Source: Clostridia bacterium
GTDB taxonomy: Bacteria; Bacillota; Clostridia; Saccharofermentanales; Saccharofermentanaceae
Assembly: GCA_024403755.1 (NCBI GenBank)
Contig: JAKSRF010000013.1
Span: forward strand, 1 to 34,738
DNA: 34,738 bases
Direction: 5' to 3'
Of the stretch, positions 1 to 8,891 are shown piece by piece; positions within the stretch are counted from its first letter, which is position 1, and the number at the start of each line of letters is the position of its first letter. A model generated the notes under the pieces. It worked only from the letters and a program-made list of their open reading frames with translations, had not been told where the DNA came from and searched no databases. Position numbers and translations under genes: made by a program.

Positions 1-217
1 CCAGTGAGAGTTAGCTTCACCCCCTGTTTAACTTTTTATCATGCCTCCTTTATTTATTTTTTTGTAAACTTAGATTAACATGTTTGTTTATTTTTTTTTT
101 TGCAATAGTAAATGAATTTTGCGCAGATAAAACAATCTTCTTTATTTTTTTATACTAAATAGTATCTTTTTTTCGAAATTGTATTATTATATTTCTCGTT
201 GAAAAAAGGAGAAGCAG
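1..217. other. AT-rich upstream region with no gene recognised
   Basis: This stretch is very AT-rich with several long T runs. I see no convincing coding sequence. A short inverted repeat (ATACT/AGTAT, 152-165) lies upstream of the transporter gene and overlaps a possible -10 element (TATACT, 151-156), without a clear -35. On the minus strand an AGGAGG lies at 44-49, but the nearest ATG (40-42) stops after four codons, so a gene leaving the left edge on that strand is possible but not shown. Confidence 0.4.
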
Positions 218-1117
218 ATGATTTGGATTTTACTGGTTTTACTGTACGGCCTTTTTAAGGGGCTGCGAGAGATAGCAAAGAAGAAAGCTATGACGAAGAA
301 CTCCGTTATGGAGGTCTTGGTTGCGTATACAATTTTGTCCTTTGTTATGGTTATTCCTGAAGCAAAAGCGGCGATGGGTATGCCGGGAAGATTTTATATT
401 TATGTTGCTCTTAAATCGTTAGTGATTTTTATTGCGTGGATGTGTTCCTTTCGTTCATTGAAGCATCTTCCGGTAAGTCTTTACGGAATACTGGATTTGT
501 CCAGGGTTTTATTTGCGACATTTCTTGCCGTTACGGTAATTCACGAGACATTGAACTTTAATCAGATTATGGGTATGCTTCTTGTGTGTTGCGGCCTTAT
601 GCTTCTTAAGTTTAAGCCTGCATTTTTGTATTCCCTTCTCGAAAAGGGTAATTCCCAATCTCCGACCGATTCCAAAACGCAGATTCAGTCTGACGGAAAA
701 TACAAGCTCTATGTATTTTGTGCTTTTGTATCATGCCTTTTAAATGCAGTATCGGGACTTATGGATAAAATCTTAATGAAGGATATTAATTCTTCACAGC
801 TTCAGTTCTGGTATATGCTCTTTCTGGTAATTTACTATGTAATATATATGTTGGTAACCCGTACTCCGATGAGTAAAACAGTTTTAAAGAATGGTTGGAT
901 TTGGTTGATGGCCTTGATTTTTGTAATCGGCGACAAAGCTTTGTTTGTTGCTAATGCCAATCCTGACAGCCGTGTGACGATAATGACATTAATAAAGCAG
1001 AGTGGTTGTGTAATTACTATTATTGGTGGACGACTTGTCTTCAAAGAAAAAGATACGACCTACAGGCTTGTGTGCGCTGCGGTCGTAATTGCAGGAATAG
1101 TAATCAGTGTTTTGTAG
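218..1117 (+). CDS. EamA/DMT-superfamily membrane transporter
   Basis: A 299-residue, very hydrophobic protein with about ten predicted membrane segments, arranged as two similar halves joined by a polar loop around residues 145-165. This size and layout match the EamA (drug/metabolite transporter) family, whose members move small metabolites across the cytoplasmic membrane; the substrate cannot be read from sequence. The last segment contains a GG-R-VFKE-like stretch, a place where EamA proteins often carry a conserved glutamate. The ATG has a purine-rich ribosome site (AAAGGAGA, 206-212) at good spacing. It converges on the acyl-CoA synthetase gene, leaving only nine bases between the two stop codons and no room for a separate terminator. 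Confident on family, not on substrate. Confidence 0.8.
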   Translation: MIWILLVLLYGLFKGLREIAKKKAMTKNSVMEVLVAYTILSFVMVIPEAKAAMGMPGRFYIYVALKSLVIFIAWMCSFRSLKHLPVSLYGILDLSRVLFATFLAVTVIHETLNFNQIMGMLLVCCGLMLLKFKPAFLYSLLEKGNSQSPTDSKTQIQSDGKYKLYVFCAFVSCLLNAVSGLMDKILMKDINSSQLQFWYMLFLVIYYVIYMLVTRTPMSKTVLKNGWIWLMALIFVIGDKALFVANANPDSRVTIMTLIKQSGCVITIIGGRLVFKEKDTTYRLVCAAVVIAGIVISVL

Positions 1118-1126
1118 GTAAAAAAG

Positions 1127-2833
1127 TTAAGCGATTCTTTTTATCTTGTGTGTTGAACTTTTGGCAAATTCGGTATCTCTGACAGATATCTTTTTTATGT
1201 GCTGATAGCTTTCCAACTTCTTGTTTACTTCACTTATAGTTTTCTCCAGCAAATTTTTTACATCGGCATCAGAACAATTTGGACCCAATTTAGCTTTAAC
1301 TTCGTCCATATCAGGAAAAATCGCAGCCATTATGTACCAATCATTTTTGTCCTTGTCTTCTTCTCCGGTGACAATGACTTCCTTTACGTATTGTGAAGCT
1401 CCTATGAGAAATTCAAGTTCCTCAGGAAAAACATTTTTGCCGTTTTTGGCAATGATAACATTCTTTTTGCGCCCTGTTATGTGCAGAAAACCCTCTTTGT
1501 CTATATATCCCACGTCTCCTGTATGAAAGAAACCGTTTCTGTCAAACACTGCAGAAGTGGCAGCTTCATCACCGTAATAACCAAGAAATACATTGTTACC
1601 TTTAACTATAAATTCTCCTATACCGTTTTCATCAGGTTCGAAAACTTTAATCTCGCAACCGACAATCGGAACTCCGCATGAATCAAAACGATAGTTTTGA
1701 TCTCTGTTGACCGCAATAAGCGGAGCGCATTCGGTAAGTCCGTAGCCTTGAAGCACCTCGATACCGATATTGTTGAAGAATTTTACGACATTCTTGTCAG
1801 CCGGTGCTCCTCCCATAAAGATAAGTCTTATATTTCCGCCGAAAGCATTATGAATCGATTTGAACAGCGTTCTGCGGATGTCTATATGCAGAAGAAGGAG
1901 AAGATTTGATAATCCGAGAGCTGTTTTAAAGATAGTTTTACTGAATAGATTTCTGTTGATTTGCTTCATGACCTTTGAGTAGAACTTTTCGAGAATTGCA
2001 GGGACAATGCAAAGACAGGAAGGGTGAATGTCATTAAGATCCGGAAGCATTCTGGTATGACCGTCACCGACGGCGATGCATGCGCCCGAGAAAACTTGCC
2101 CGATAAAGCCGCAGGTGCATTCATATGTGTGATGCAAAGGCAAAACCGAAAGAAACGTGTCATGTATTCCCATATCGCACATTTGGAACATGCTCATAAT
2201 GTCAGAGCAAATATTCCTTTGAGACAGCATCACTATTTTTGATTTGGAAGTGGTGCCTGAAGTGAAGAGAAGAACTCCCGTTCCGTTCACGTCGATAGGA
2301 CGCTTTTGATATGCGGAAATTGAGCTCTCATCAGGATTCAGTTTGCTGAAATCTTCCATGCAGACAGAAACCTTGAGACCTGAGTAGTCTGCTGCGACTT
2401 CGTCGATTGTTTTTCTGTATTTTTCCGAAAACAGAACTATATCAATTTCCGCACGCTTAAACATGGTGATAAGCTCCTGAGCACCGAGCATTCTGTCTAA
2501 GGGTACGACTATACCGAGTCCGTTGGCAGCAGCCATGAAACTTACATACCATTCGTATCTTGTCTCCGAAAGAATAGCAATACGCGGACAGGAATTAAGT
2601 CTTGTAATATCAGGAACATTTGCTTCCCAAGCATTAAGTAAGGCGGCGCCGAGTGTGTCTATGTCTCTTTTGAATGTGTCCGGCATTATTTCTTTCCATA
2701 CACCGACTTTTTGTTTGAGCTTGAAAACAGGATAATCAGGGTACATTCGTACTCTTGAATTTACAATGTCTCTGATATCTTGAACTTGATGAATCTTATT
2801 ATATGGATAATCTTTTCTTAAATTGCGAAGCAT
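1127..2833 (-). CDS. AMP-dependent acyl-CoA synthetase (long-chain fatty acid-CoA ligase type)
   Basis: A 568-residue member of the ANL adenylating family, which activates a carboxylic acid with ATP to an acyl-adenylate and usually transfers it to CoA. Visible motifs in order: the phosphate-binding loop TSGTTSKSK from residue 191, GYGLTECAP, the HTGDVGYID adenylate-binding motif with GRKKNVII following, and a C-terminal THKIKR carrying the catalytic lysine region. The gene is complete and close to the usual family length. I chose the ATG at 2833 because AGGAGG lies eight bases upstream; an upstream in-frame start at 2884 has no ribosome site and would add 17 residues overlapping that site. 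No signal peptide, so probably cytoplasmic or peripheral. Substrate is inferred as a medium or long fatty acid from overall FadD-like layout; other acids are possible. Confidence 0.87.
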   Translation of the reverse strand: MLRNLRKDYPYNKIHQVQDIRDIVNSRVRMYPDYPVFKLKQKVGVWKEIMPDTFKRDIDTLGAALLNAWEANVPDITRLNSCPRIAILSETRYEWYVSFMAAANGLGIVVPLDRMLGAQELITMFKRAEIDIVLFSEKYRKTIDEVAADYSGLKVSVCMEDFSKLNPDESSISAYQKRPIDVNGTGVLLFTSGTTSKSKIVMLSQRNICSDIMSMFQMCDMGIHDTFLSVLPLHHTYECTCGFIGQVFSGACIAVGDGHTRMLPDLNDIHPSCLCIVPAILEKFYSKVMKQINRNLFSKTIFKTALGLSNLLLLLHIDIRRTLFKSIHNAFGGNIRLIFMGGAPADKNVVKFFNNIGIEVLQGYGLTECAPLIAVNRDQNYRFDSCGVPIVGCEIKVFEPDENGIGEFIVKGNNVFLGYYGDEAATSAVFDRNGFFHTGDVGYIDKEGFLHITGRKKNVIIAKNGKNVFPEELEFLIGASQYVKEVIVTGEEDKDKNDWYIMAAIFPDMDEVKAKLGPNCSDADVKNLLEKTISEVNKKLESYQHIKKISVRDTEFAKSSTHKIKRIA

Positions 2834-3141
2834 AATAGTATCCTCCTTTAGTTTTATTTGATTTTCAAATAGTTTGATAATCAAAGTAATTAAATAATAC
2901 TACTGAATGAGTGATTGCGCAAGAGAAAAAAGTAAAAAATGTAAGAATGATGCGGTGGTTGATATTTATAAGATAAATTAATTTTAACAAAATAAACTAT
3001 TAAGATGAGATTAAAGTCATTTACAAAAATCAGATTGAATGTTATAAATGTCAAGTCAAATTTATAGATATATTTACTGAAGGACCCACAGTAAAAGACA
3101 GTCGGATTTGACAGAACTATTTACAAAGAGGTTTATATAAT
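2834..3141. other. Divergent intergenic region between acyl-CoA synthetase and dockerin gene
   Basis: About 300 AT-rich bases separating two divergent genes, so promoters for both should lie here. A small palindrome (TTTGAT-A-ATCAAA, about 2873-2885) sits just upstream of the synthetase. A TTGACA at 3108-3113 and a TATAAT at 3136-3141 are present, but they are 22 bases apart and the TATAAT abuts the ATG, so they are not a usable pair. I see no RNA gene. Confidence 0.35.
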
Positions 3142-3465
3142 ATGAAAAGAAGTATTAAAAAAGTTGCTGCTACAGTATTGGCATCAGTAACAATGTTTTC
3201 AGCATTAGCTACAACAAGTAATGCTGCATCAACAACAAGCTACATCGGTGAGGTGTATATTCCTTTTTGCTGGGGGACAGTATATGTTGCCGTTGGCGAT
3301 TGCAATCAGGATGGCGTAATAAATATTGCAGATTTGGTAGCACTTAAAAGAAATGCGAATCATGGTTGGTACTATTTTAATGCATGGGCAGTTTATGATT
3401 GCAACCAGGATGGTTATGTAGATAATAATGACGTAAAGGTTATGACAAACTATTTGTTTGGTTGA
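3142..3465 (+). CDS. Small secreted stand-alone dockerin-domain protein
   Basis: A 107-residue protein with a signal peptide (positively charged start, hydrophobic core, A-x-A-like end near residue 29) followed by little more than a type I dockerin-like module. Two calcium-loop repeats of the form D-x-N-x-D-G are visible: D53-C-N55-Q-D57-G with D64, and D86-C-N88-Q-D90-G with D97, 33 residues apart, a spacing slightly longer than in classical dockerins. The first loop continues into LVALKR, the usual dockerin helix. Dockerins dock enzymes onto cohesin modules of scaffoldins in cellulosomes; here no catalytic module is attached, which is unusual. It could be an adaptor, a competitor for cohesins, or simply a calcium-binding secreted protein. 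Ribosome site AAAGAGG (3125-3131). No scaffoldin or cohesin is in the window. Confidence 0.75.
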   Translation: MKRSIKKVAATVLASVTMFSALATTSNAASTTSYIGEVYIPFCWGTVYVAVGDCNQDGVINIADLVALKRNANHGWYYFNAWAVYDCNQDGYVDNNDVKVMTNYLFG

Positions 3466-3493
3466 TAAAGTATTTTATAGAATATTACGAACA

Positions 3494-3533
3494 AATCGAC
3501 TCGAAGTGCATATGCGTACTTCGAGTCGATTTT
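3494..3533 (+). terminator. Rho-independent terminator after first dockerin gene
   Basis: A perfect 14-bp inverted repeat (AATCGACTCGAAGT with ACTTCGAGTCGATT, 3494-3507 and 3518-3531) followed by a short T run. It ends the dockerin gene transcript 28 bases after the stop codon. Confidence 0.8.
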
Positions 3534-3665
3534 GTAAATATATAAACTAATTTAGACAAATTGAGAGCATACACAAAACAAATAAGCCGAGTATCAGAAT
3601 GTCCAATATCTGATAAGAATATATTAAAAAAGAAATAAAATATTATTAAGAATAGTTAAAAGTGA

Positions 3666-3695
3666 TTGAATATAACAAAAAGAATATGTTATAAA
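3666..3695 (+). promoter_or_regulatory. Candidate promoter for second dockerin-type gene
   Basis: TTGAAT (3666-3671) and TATAAA (3690-3695) with an 18-base spacer, about 90 bases upstream of the ATG. The remainder of 3534-3782 is AT-rich with no other feature that I can support. Confidence 0.45.
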
Positions 3696-3782
3696 AGTAA
3701 ACGCAATTTTACATTTGAGTTTAATCATTGGATCCGAAGATTAACAGAAAATCTTGCAAAAAAATTAAAAGGATGAAAAAAG

Positions 3783-4292
3783 ATGAATAAAAATTTAAAG
3801 AAATTGGTAACTTTAACTCTTTCTGCAACTATGGCATTCTCTGCATTTACTTTGCAGTCAAATGCAGCAACAGAGTTCACGAATTACGGTGATAATGATT
3901 CTATCTACCAAAGAAGACCGAAAAAATTTGAGAACTTGGGCTTATGGGAGTATTTAGTACCTACAGAAAAGCGTTTTGGTAAGATTAATGATGATAACTT
4001 CTTCGTTGGCGATATTAATGAGGACGGTTGTATTGACCCACAAGATGCAACATACATTTATACATTCATGAATAGATATGAAGAATACAAACGCCAACCA
4101 AAACATTCGATTAATGATAAAATATCGATATATTTGAGCAACACTCTAAGAATTATTCCGGTTGGAAATCCATTTTTTGACGGCGTTCCGGTAGATATGG
4201 ATACAAACAAGGACGGAGTATTAAATAAAAAGGATGCTGATCTTATATTGGAATACTACAACTGGTATACATTGCAAACTTTAAATACATAA
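3783..4292 (+). CDS. Secreted protein with two widely spaced dockerin-type calcium loops
   Basis: A 169-residue secreted protein: signal peptide to about residue 28 (ending S-N-A-A), a polar region, then two EF-hand-like loops of dockerin type. The first is D77-I-N79-E-D81-G with D88; the second is D140-T-N142-K-D144-G with D151. They lie 63 residues apart, roughly twice the usual dockerin spacing, with a non-repetitive stretch (about residues 95-135) between them. It shares the signal-peptide style and loop type of the preceding gene, suggesting a related pair, although each has its own terminator. No catalytic domain is present. It may be an atypical dockerin or a calcium-binding secreted protein of another kind. 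Ribosome site AAAAGGA (3767-3773), nine bases before the ATG. Confidence 0.7.
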   Translation: MNKNLKKLVTLTLSATMAFSAFTLQSNAATEFTNYGDNDSIYQRRPKKFENLGLWEYLVPTEKRFGKINDDNFFVGDINEDGCIDPQDATYIYTFMNRYEEYKRQPKHSINDKISIYLSNTLRIIPVGNPFFDGVPVDMDTNKDGVLNKKDADLILEYYNWYTLQTLNT

Positions 4293-4317
4293 GGATTAAA
4301 ATAGAACATTTAATCGG

Positions 4318-4354
4318 ACTGTCTCAGAATCATCTTGATTCCGGGACAGTTTCT
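4318..4354 (+). terminator. Rho-independent terminator after second dockerin-type gene
   Basis: Hairpin with arms ACTGTCTC and GGGACAGT (one G-T pair) continuing after a mismatch into GAATC/GATTC, followed by a T-rich tail. Confidence 0.7.
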
Positions 4355-4421
4355 ATATTTAATCAAATGACTGTACGCATTTCAGTTGCAAACTTCAGAC
4401 TATAAATGTAACATCTATATC

Positions 4422-6479
4422 ATGAAATACAGAGAGCAAGACAGAAACAAAAGAAATTCAAAAACTACGAACACGCAGAAATCAGATAGTAAAACTACGC
4501 GTGCAGGTGAGAAGTATGCGATAAAAACACCCGGAAAGAAAACTGATAAGAACAATGAGAAGAAAGCAACCGCAATACCTCAAATATCAGCCGCACGATT
4601 AAGAGAACTGTCACGTAATTATCTTCCGATGAATATGGCGGAGATGAAAGAACGCGGCTGGGAACAAGCTGATTTTGTGTATGTTATAGGCGATGCTTAT
4701 GTCGATCATTCTTCTTTCGGACCTGCAATAATAAGTCGTGTTCTGGAATCAAGAGGCTACAAGGTAGCAATAATAGCACAACCGGATTGGAAGACTGTTG
4801 AATCAATTAAATGCTGCGGTGAACCGAGACTTGCTTTTCTTGTTTCTTCAGGAAACATGGATTCAATGGTGAATCATTATACCGTGAGTAAACATAAGAG
4901 AACGAGTGATGCATATACTCCGGGAGGCGTAATCGGCAAACGCCCTGATTATGCCGTAACAGTGTATTCCAGACTTATAAGAGAAGCATTTCCGGATAAG
5001 CCGATAATCATAGGCGGAATAGAGGCAAGTCTGAGAAGAATGGCTCATTACGACTATTGGTCAGACAGAATTAAACCGTCAGTGCTTATTGAATCGGGTG
5101 CTGATTTAATATCGTACGGTATGGGAGAGATGTCGATAGCAGAGATTGCCGAAGCATTGGATTCAGGACTTGATATTAAAGATATTATTTTCGTAAAGGG
5201 AACAGTATATAAAACAACAAGCAAAGAGAATGTCTACGAAGGCACAGAACTTCCGACTTTTGCGGAGGTGCGTAAGGATAAGAACAGATATGCACAAAGC
5301 TTTTATATACAATATCAAAATACTGATTTTGTAAATGCCAAACCTCTGATAGAGAAGTATGACAAGGGCATGACTGACGGCCTTAAGGAGACAACATATG
5401 TTGTTCAGAATCCGCCGCAAAGGCCGCTTACTCAGCAAGAAATGGATGATATCTACGAATTGCCTTATCAGAATAATTACCACCCGTCATATATAAATGA
5501 GGGCGGAGTACCTGCAATAAATGAAATAAAATTCTCACTGACCAGTAACCGCGGTTGCTTCGGCGGCTGTAGTTTTTGTGCGTTAACGTTTCATCAGGGA
5601 AGAATTGTTCAGACGAGAAGTCATGAGTCATTGGTAAGAGAGGCCCAAAGAATGACAGAAGATCCTGATTTCAAAGGATATATACATGATGTCGGCGGCC
5701 CGACGGCAGACTTCAGACGTCCTGCCTGTGACAAGCAGTTGGAACACGGTGTATGCACAAATAAGCAATGCCTTTATCCGAAGCCGTGTCAGAATATGAA
5801 GCCGGATCACAGTGATTATATGAAGCTGCTTCGTAAGCTTCGCGCGATTCCGCGTGTCAAGAAAGTGTTTATCAGATCGGGTATACGATTTGATTATCTT
5901 ATGGCTGACAAAGATTGCGAGAAGTTTATGAGAGAACTCTGTGAGAATCACGTCAGCGGACAGCTGCGCGTAGCTCCGGAACACGTGTCTGACAGAGTTT
6001 TGGCACTTATGGGTAAGCCGTCAAACAGTACATATAATGATTTTGTTGAACTGTATCAGAAAACAAATAATATGTTGGACAAGAAACAGTACGTTGTGCC
6101 TTATTTGATGTCTTCGCATCCGGGTTCACATCTTGCTGATGCAATCATGCTTGCCGAGAGTATACGAGACATGGGATATATGCCGGAACAGGTACAGGAT
6201 TTTTATCCTACTCCTTCCACCATATCTACGGTTATGTATTATACAGGTGTTGACCCGCGTAATATGAAGCCTGTTTATGTTCCTAAGGATCCGCATGAGA
6301 AGGCCATGCAGAGGGCACTCATTCAGTATCGTAAGCCGGAAAACTATGAATTGGTAAAGGAAGCTCTCATAAAGACTCACAGAACCGATTTGATAGGTTT
6401 TGACAGAAATCATTGTTTGATTATTCCGAGAGAAACCAATTCATACGGAAAAGATAATAAAAAGCGCCGCAAAAAGTAA
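4422..6479 (+). CDS. ygiQ: YgiQ family radical SAM protein
   Basis: A 685-residue member of the YgiQ (formerly UPF0313) radical SAM family. Recognisable stretches include GDAYVDHSSFGPAI, IIAQPDW, GNMDSMVNHYT, GGIEASLRR and HYDYWSD, which match the E. coli family member nearly word for word. The 4Fe-4S/SAM motif is C379-F-G-G-C383-S-F-C386 (CxxxCxxC). A second cysteine-rich stretch (CDKQ...C...C...C) lies about 65 residues later and is also typical. The reaction is not established for the family. The N-terminal ~45 residues are lysine/threonine-rich and not conserved. Start choice is uncertain: no ribosome site is seen; the ATG at 4422 is preferred over an in-frame TTG at 4386, and later ATGs near 4631 and 4637 (before AEMKERGWE) also lack one. 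It stands alone between a terminator and the pgk-tpi promoter. Confidence 0.88.
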   Translation: MKYREQDRNKRNSKTTNTQKSDSKTTRAGEKYAIKTPGKKTDKNNEKKATAIPQISAARLRELSRNYLPMNMAEMKERGWEQADFVYVIGDAYVDHSSFGPAIISRVLESRGYKVAIIAQPDWKTVESIKCCGEPRLAFLVSSGNMDSMVNHYTVSKHKRTSDAYTPGGVIGKRPDYAVTVYSRLIREAFPDKPIIIGGIEASLRRMAHYDYWSDRIKPSVLIESGADLISYGMGEMSIAEIAEALDSGLDIKDIIFVKGTVYKTTSKENVYEGTELPTFAEVRKDKNRYAQSFYIQYQNTDFVNAKPLIEKYDKGMTDGLKETTYVVQNPPQRPLTQQEMDDIYELPYQNNYHPSYINEGGVPAINEIKFSLTSNRGCFGGCSFCALTFHQGRIVQTRSHESLVREAQRMTEDPDFKGYIHDVGGPTADFRRPACDKQLEHGVCTNKQCLYPKPCQNMKPDHSDYMKLLRKLRAIPRVKKVFIRSGIRFDYLMADKDCEKFMRELCENHVSGQLRVAPEHVSDRVLALMGKPSNSTYNDFVELYQKTNNMLDKKQYVVPYLMSSHPGSHLADAIMLAESIRDMGYMPEQVQDFYPTPSTISTVMYYTGVDPRNMKPVYVPKDPHEKAMQRALIQYRKPENYELVKEALIKTHRTDLIGFDRNHCLIIPRETNSYGKDNKKRRKK

Positions 6480-6560
6480 ATGAAAATTCTTTTGCTCTTT
6501 TCTTCTCGAAAAGGAGAGTTTTCCGGTCAAAAAACTCAAAATCTTCCGTATAACTTATTT

Positions 6561-6588
6561 TTTACACAATTAATATGTTGTATAATAA
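6561..6588 (+). promoter_or_regulatory. Candidate promoter of the pgk-tpi fusion gene
   Basis: A TATAATAAT cluster (6581-6589) about 75 bases upstream of the start codon, preceded by TTTACA (6561-6566). The spacing is 16 if TAATAA is the -10 and only 14 for TATAAT, so the exact hexamers are uncertain. The leader is about 70 bases long and I see no known riboswitch in it. Confidence 0.45.
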
Positions 6589-6664
6589 TCAACGTGGGTG
6601 CGCCAAAGTGTCTTATGACAGATAAGAGCGTACGATATAAATAACTATAGGAGAGTACATAATT

Positions 6665-8617
6665 ATGGCAATGGTTGCAAAGAAAAATGTCGAAGATTTA
6701 GATGTAGCCGGCAAAAGAGTAATAGTACGTGTTGATTTTAACGTACCACTCGATAAGAAGACCGGTGAGATTACAGATGATAAGCGTATTAAGGGCGCTT
6801 TACCAACAATTAAGTATCTCGTTGATAATAATGCAAAGGTTATCCTTGTTTCACACCTCGGTCGTCCTAAGAACGGACCTGAAGCTGCTTTCTCAATGAA
6901 GCCTGCAGCAGACAGACTCGCTGAGCTTATCGGTAAGCCTGTAACACTCGCAGCAGACGTAATCGGTGAGGATGCTAAGGCTAAGGCTGCAGCTCTTAAG
7001 GAAGGCGAGATTTTGATGCTCGAGAATGTTCGTTTCCACAAGGAAGAGACAAAGAACGATCCTAAGTTTGCTGCAGAGCTCGCTTCAATGGCAGATCTCT
7101 ATGTAAACGATGCTTTCGGTACAGCTCACAGAGCACACGCTTCAACAGCTGGTCTTGCTAACTATCTCCCATCTGCTTCAGGTTACCTCATTCAGAAGGA
7201 GCTTGATTTCATCGGTGGTGCTCTTTCAAACCCACAGCGTCCATTCGTAGCTATCCTCGGTGGTGCTAAGGTTTCAGATAAGATCGGTGTAATCACAAAC
7301 CTCATGGATAAGGCTGATACAATCATCATCGGTGGTGGTATGGCTTATACATTTATCGCTGCTAAGGGCGGTTCAATCGGTAACTCACTTTTCGAGGCTG
7401 ATAAGGTTGAGCTTGCTAAGGAGCTTATGGCTAAGGCAGAAGAGAAGGGTGTTAAGCTCCTCCTCCCAACAGATACAGTTGTAGCTGATGATTTCTCTGC
7501 TGATGCTAATTCTCAGATTGTTCCAACAATGGAGATTCCAGATGGTTGGGAGGGTCTCGATATTGGACCTGAGACAATCAAGACATTCTCAGACGCTATC
7601 GCTGAGGCTAAGACAGTTATCTGGAATGGTCCTGCAGGCGTATTCGAGTTCGAGAAGTTCGCTGTTGGTACAAAGGCTCTTGCACAGGCTATCGCTGAGG
7701 CAGACGCTATTTCAATCATCGGTGGTGGTGATTCAGCAGCTGCTATTGAGAAGCTTGGTTATGCAGATAAGGTAACACACATCTCTACTGGTGGTGGTGC
7801 TTCACTCGAGTTCATCGAGGGTAAGGTTCTCCCAGGTATTGATTGCTTGAACGATAAGGAAATCGGCCGCACATTCGCAGCTGGTAACTGGAAGATGAAC
7901 TGTGGTATCCCTGCAGATGCAGTTAAGCTCATCGAAGAGCTTAAGCCACTCGTTAAGGATTGCACAGCTAAGATCGCTCTTGGCGTTCCTGCTACAGCTC
8001 TCGCTGCTGCAGTTGAAGCTACAGCTTATACAAACATCAAGATCGCTGCTGAGAACTGCCACTTCGAAGAGAAGGGTGCTTTCACAGGCGAGATTTCACC
8101 ACTCTGGCTTGCTAAGATGGGTGTAACATACTGTATCATCGGTCACTCAGAGCGTCGTGAGTACTTCGCAGAGACAGACGAGACAGTTAACAAGAAGGCA
8201 CACGCTCTCTTGAAGTACGGCGTTAAGCCAATCATCTGCTGCGGTGAGTCACTTGCTCAGCGTGAAGCTGGTGAGACATTCGATTGGATCAAGAGCCAGA
8301 TCGTTGGCGCTTTCAAGGATATTCCTGCTTCAAAGCTTTGCCAGATCACAATCGCTTACGAGCCAATCTGGGCTATCGGAACAGGTAAGACCGCTACTGA
8401 TGAGCAGGCTCAGGAAGTTTGCGCATTTATCAGAAGCGTAATCGCTGAACTCTACTGCGATAAGTGTGCTGCTGCTATGACAATTCAGTACGGCGGATCA
8501 TGCAACGCTAAGAACGCTGAAGGTCTCTTCGCTCAGAAGGATATCAACGGTGGTCTCGTTGGTGGTGCTTCACTCAAGGCTCCTGATTTCTCAGTAATCT
8601 GCCTTGCAGGTAAGTGA
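6665..8617 (+). CDS. Phosphoglycerate kinase-triosephosphate isomerase fusion
   Basis: A single 650-residue reading frame holding two complete glycolytic enzymes. Residues 1 to about 398 are phosphoglycerate kinase (1,3-bisphosphoglycerate + ADP to 3-phosphoglycerate + ATP): VDFNVPLD near the start, VSHLGRP, LENVRFH, the nucleotide-site GGAKVSDK, and the glycine-rich GGGDSAAA and STGGGASLE. Residues from about 401 to 650 are triosephosphate isomerase: GNWKMN with N408 and K410, GHSERR with the catalytic histidine H494, [14 protein letters not shown] with the catalytic glutamate E566, and the phosphate-binding GGASL. The junction is only a few residues (around EIGRTF), with no stop or frameshift. 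Such a fusion is known from Thermotoga maritima. Codon use is strongly biased and unlike many neighbours, pointing to high expression. Ribosome site AGGAGAG (6649-6655). No gapdh, gpm or eno is adjacent. Confidence 0.96.
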   Translation: MAMVAKKNVEDLDVAGKRVIVRVDFNVPLDKKTGEITDDKRIKGALPTIKYLVDNNAKVILVSHLGRPKNGPEAAFSMKPAADRLAELIGKPVTLAADVIGEDAKAKAAALKEGEILMLENVRFHKEETKNDPKFAAELASMADLYVNDAFGTAHRAHASTAGLANYLPSASGYLIQKELDFIGGALSNPQRPFVAILGGAKVSDKIGVITNLMDKADTIIIGGGMAYTFIAAKGGSIGNSLFEADKVELAKELMAKAEEKGVKLLLPTDTVVADDFSADANSQIVPTMEIPDGWEGLDIGPETIKTFSDAIAEAKTVIWNGPAGVFEFEKFAVGTKALAQAIAEADAISIIGGGDSAAAIEKLGYADKVTHISTGGGASLEFIEGKVLPGIDCLNDKEIGRTFAAGNWKMNCGIPADAVKLIEELKPLVKDCTAKIALGVPATALAAAVEATAYTNIKIAAENCHFEEKGAFTGEISPLWLAKMGVTYCIIGHSERREYFAETDETVNKKAHALLKYGVKPIICCGESLAQREAGETFDWIKSQIVGAFKDIPASKLCQITIAYEPIWAIGTGKTATDEQAQEVCAFIRSVIAELYCDKCAAAMTIQYGGSCNAKNAEGLFAQKDINGGLVGGASLKAPDFSVICLAGK

Positions 8618-8654
8618 TTTTTAACTGAATCGGATTAATTATTTGATTTAATAT

Positions 8655-8693
8655 ACGGATGTTTCCTGTGATAACGGGAGACATCCGTTTTTA
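8655..8693 (+). terminator. Rho-independent terminator after pgk-tpi
   Basis: Inverted repeat ACGGATGT/ACATCCGT (8655-8662 and 8681-8688), extended inward by further pairs, followed by TTTTTA. Confidence 0.8.
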
Positions 8694-8784
8694 TATGTTG
8701 TATACCTGCTGTATTTGTCGCTTATTCACGAATCTGGCTGTCGCTTTCTGCACCTGTCGGTACTTGTCCTGCGCTGTGATTCTG

Positions 8785-8812
8785 CCGGAATCGGGTTTTA
8801 CAGTGATTCCGG
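8785..8812. repeat. 8-bp perfect inverted repeat
   Basis: CCGGAATC (8785-8792) and GATTCCGG (8805-8812) flank a 12-base loop. No T run follows, so it is not an obvious terminator. It lies in the gene-free stretch 8618-9196. Confidence 0.6.
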
Positions 8813-8835
8813 ACTGATTTGAGCCCGGATTCACT

Positions 8836-8891
8836 GAAAACAGTCATTAGAATCACTTTACAGTGAATGAAAACAGTCATTAGAATCACTT
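8836..8891. repeat. Two direct copies of a ~23-bp sequence, 33-bp period
   Basis: The sequence GAAAACAGTCATTAGAATCA with three more bases occurs at 8836-8858 and again from 8869, exactly 33 bases later. The intervening bases include CAGTGAAT, which resembles flanking TCACTG in inverted orientation. It runs directly into the 72-bp repeat array. Confidence 0.8.

Noticed and set aside
1..44. Possible minus-strand gene leaving the left edge, from the AGGAGG at 44-49
   Set aside because: The nearest ATG is one base from the AGGAGG and stops after four codons; the next candidate (GTG at 20) is 23 bases away.
3108..3141. TTGACA and TATAAT upstream of the first dockerin gene
   Set aside because: The spacer is 22 bases and the -10 touches the ATG, so they cannot form a normal promoter for this gene.
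6665..8617. Programmed frameshift between pgk and tpi, as debated for Thermotoga
   Set aside because: Here the fusion is one continuous frame, and I see no stop or slippery site at the junction.
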